6,520 nt of DNA from Chloroflexota bacterium (GTDB taxonomy: Bacteria; Chloroflexota; Anaerolineae; Aggregatilineales; UBA3940). Below are positions 6,353 to 6,520 of this stretch, one piece after another. Every line of letters starts with the position of its first letter. The first letter of the stretch is position 1. The notes below the pieces were generated by a model that was not told the DNA's origin, searched no databases, and saw nothing but the letters and a program-made list of their open reading frames with translations. Location of the stretch: the NCBI GenBank assembly GCA_010092775.1, contig JAADYZ010000317.1, forward strand, positions 1 through 6,520. The letters are read 5' to 3'. The translations under genes and the position numbers were made by a program.

Positions 6353-6520
6353 GGGGCGCAGTGGGCTTGTCTTCAGCGCATAGGGGGCGCAACATGTGGT
6401 GCTATAGGCTGAAGCCATGCGGGGCATTAACCCAGGTGGATGGCTCAACGCAACGCTTGGCAACGCCGCCGAGTCGATCATCACGATCTTTGCACGGCGC
6501 GAAGGGCCTGCTCGATCTCC
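6353..6520. other. structured segment and edge of an unidentified gene or RNA
   Basis: No gene is certain here. On the plus strand the potential transcript can form stems: CTTCAGC (6371-6377) with GCTGAAG (6408-6414), extended by ATAG (6380-6383) with CTAT (6402-6405) across a symmetric 2x2 mismatch; GCCAT (6414-6418) with ATGGC (6440-6444) enclosing GGG/CCC; and GGC-AAC-GCC (6459-6467). Two plus-strand frames stay open to the edge: from the ATG at 6394, with GGGGG six bases upstream but an unnatural S/R-rich product, and from the ATG at 6417 (MRGINPGGWLNATLGNAAES...), without a ribosome site. On the minus strand the bases from 6519 to 6484 read EIEQALRAVQRS followed by TGA (6483-6481), which looks like a natural helical C-terminus. 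A structured leader, a non-coding RNA and a minus-strand gene end all remain possible. Confidence 0.35.

Noticed and set aside
6343..6520. Start of a large bacterial SRP RNA, tmRNA or RNase P RNA
   Set aside because: GTGCTA and GCTATAG fragments are suggestive, but the diagnostic cores (AGGTCCGGAAGGAAGCAGC, the tmRNA tRNA-like end and the RNase P GAGGAAAGTCC block) are absent from the part visible.

Overview
The window looks like ordinary chromosomal DNA from a free-living bacterium with moderately high G+C. Protein flavour points to Chloroflexota (Anaerolineae-like): a DUF4380 protein, a Mre11/SbcD-type nuclease, a multi-zinc-ribbon protein and a DUF3054 membrane protein, with promoter-like TACAAT and TATGCT boxes. 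The taxonomic call is inference from family resemblance, not from a marker gene. I see no transposase, integrase, CRISPR array, tRNA or rRNA.

Layout. Positions 2-814 (+) hold the C-terminal 270 codons of a DUF4380 protein whose start lies left of the window. It converges on a SAM-dependent methyltransferase (811-1449, -). A 129-base divergent gap (1450-1578) separates that gene from a secreted-type-fold but apparently cytoplasmic alkaline-phosphatase-superfamily phosphodiesterase (1579-2883, +). This in turn converges on a three-gene minus-strand operon running from right to left: DUF3054 membrane protein (5686-6216), triple-zinc-ribbon protein (4160-5668) and SbcD/Mre11-like exonuclease (2880-4163). 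The last 304 bases (6217-6520) are mostly non-coding and hold a candidate minus-strand promoter for the operon, a perfect 14-base palindrome, a candidate plus-strand promoter and a stretch of potential RNA stems. The extreme edge may carry the end of a further minus-strand gene.

How the genes relate. The operon is the only clear functional grouping: the DUF3054 gene and zinc-ribbon gene are 17 bases apart, and the zinc-ribbon stop overlaps the sbcD GTG start by four bases (GTGA), which suggests translational coupling. No sbcC lies beside sbcD in this window. The DUF4380 protein, methyltransferase and phosphodiesterase look like independent single-gene units. Both convergent pairs end in the same way, with the two stop codons sharing one CTAA quartet, so neither has an intergenic terminator.

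I do not see a convincing new multi-gene system. The best candidates for a second look are the zinc-ribbon/SbcD coupling and the structured, promoter-bearing right end.
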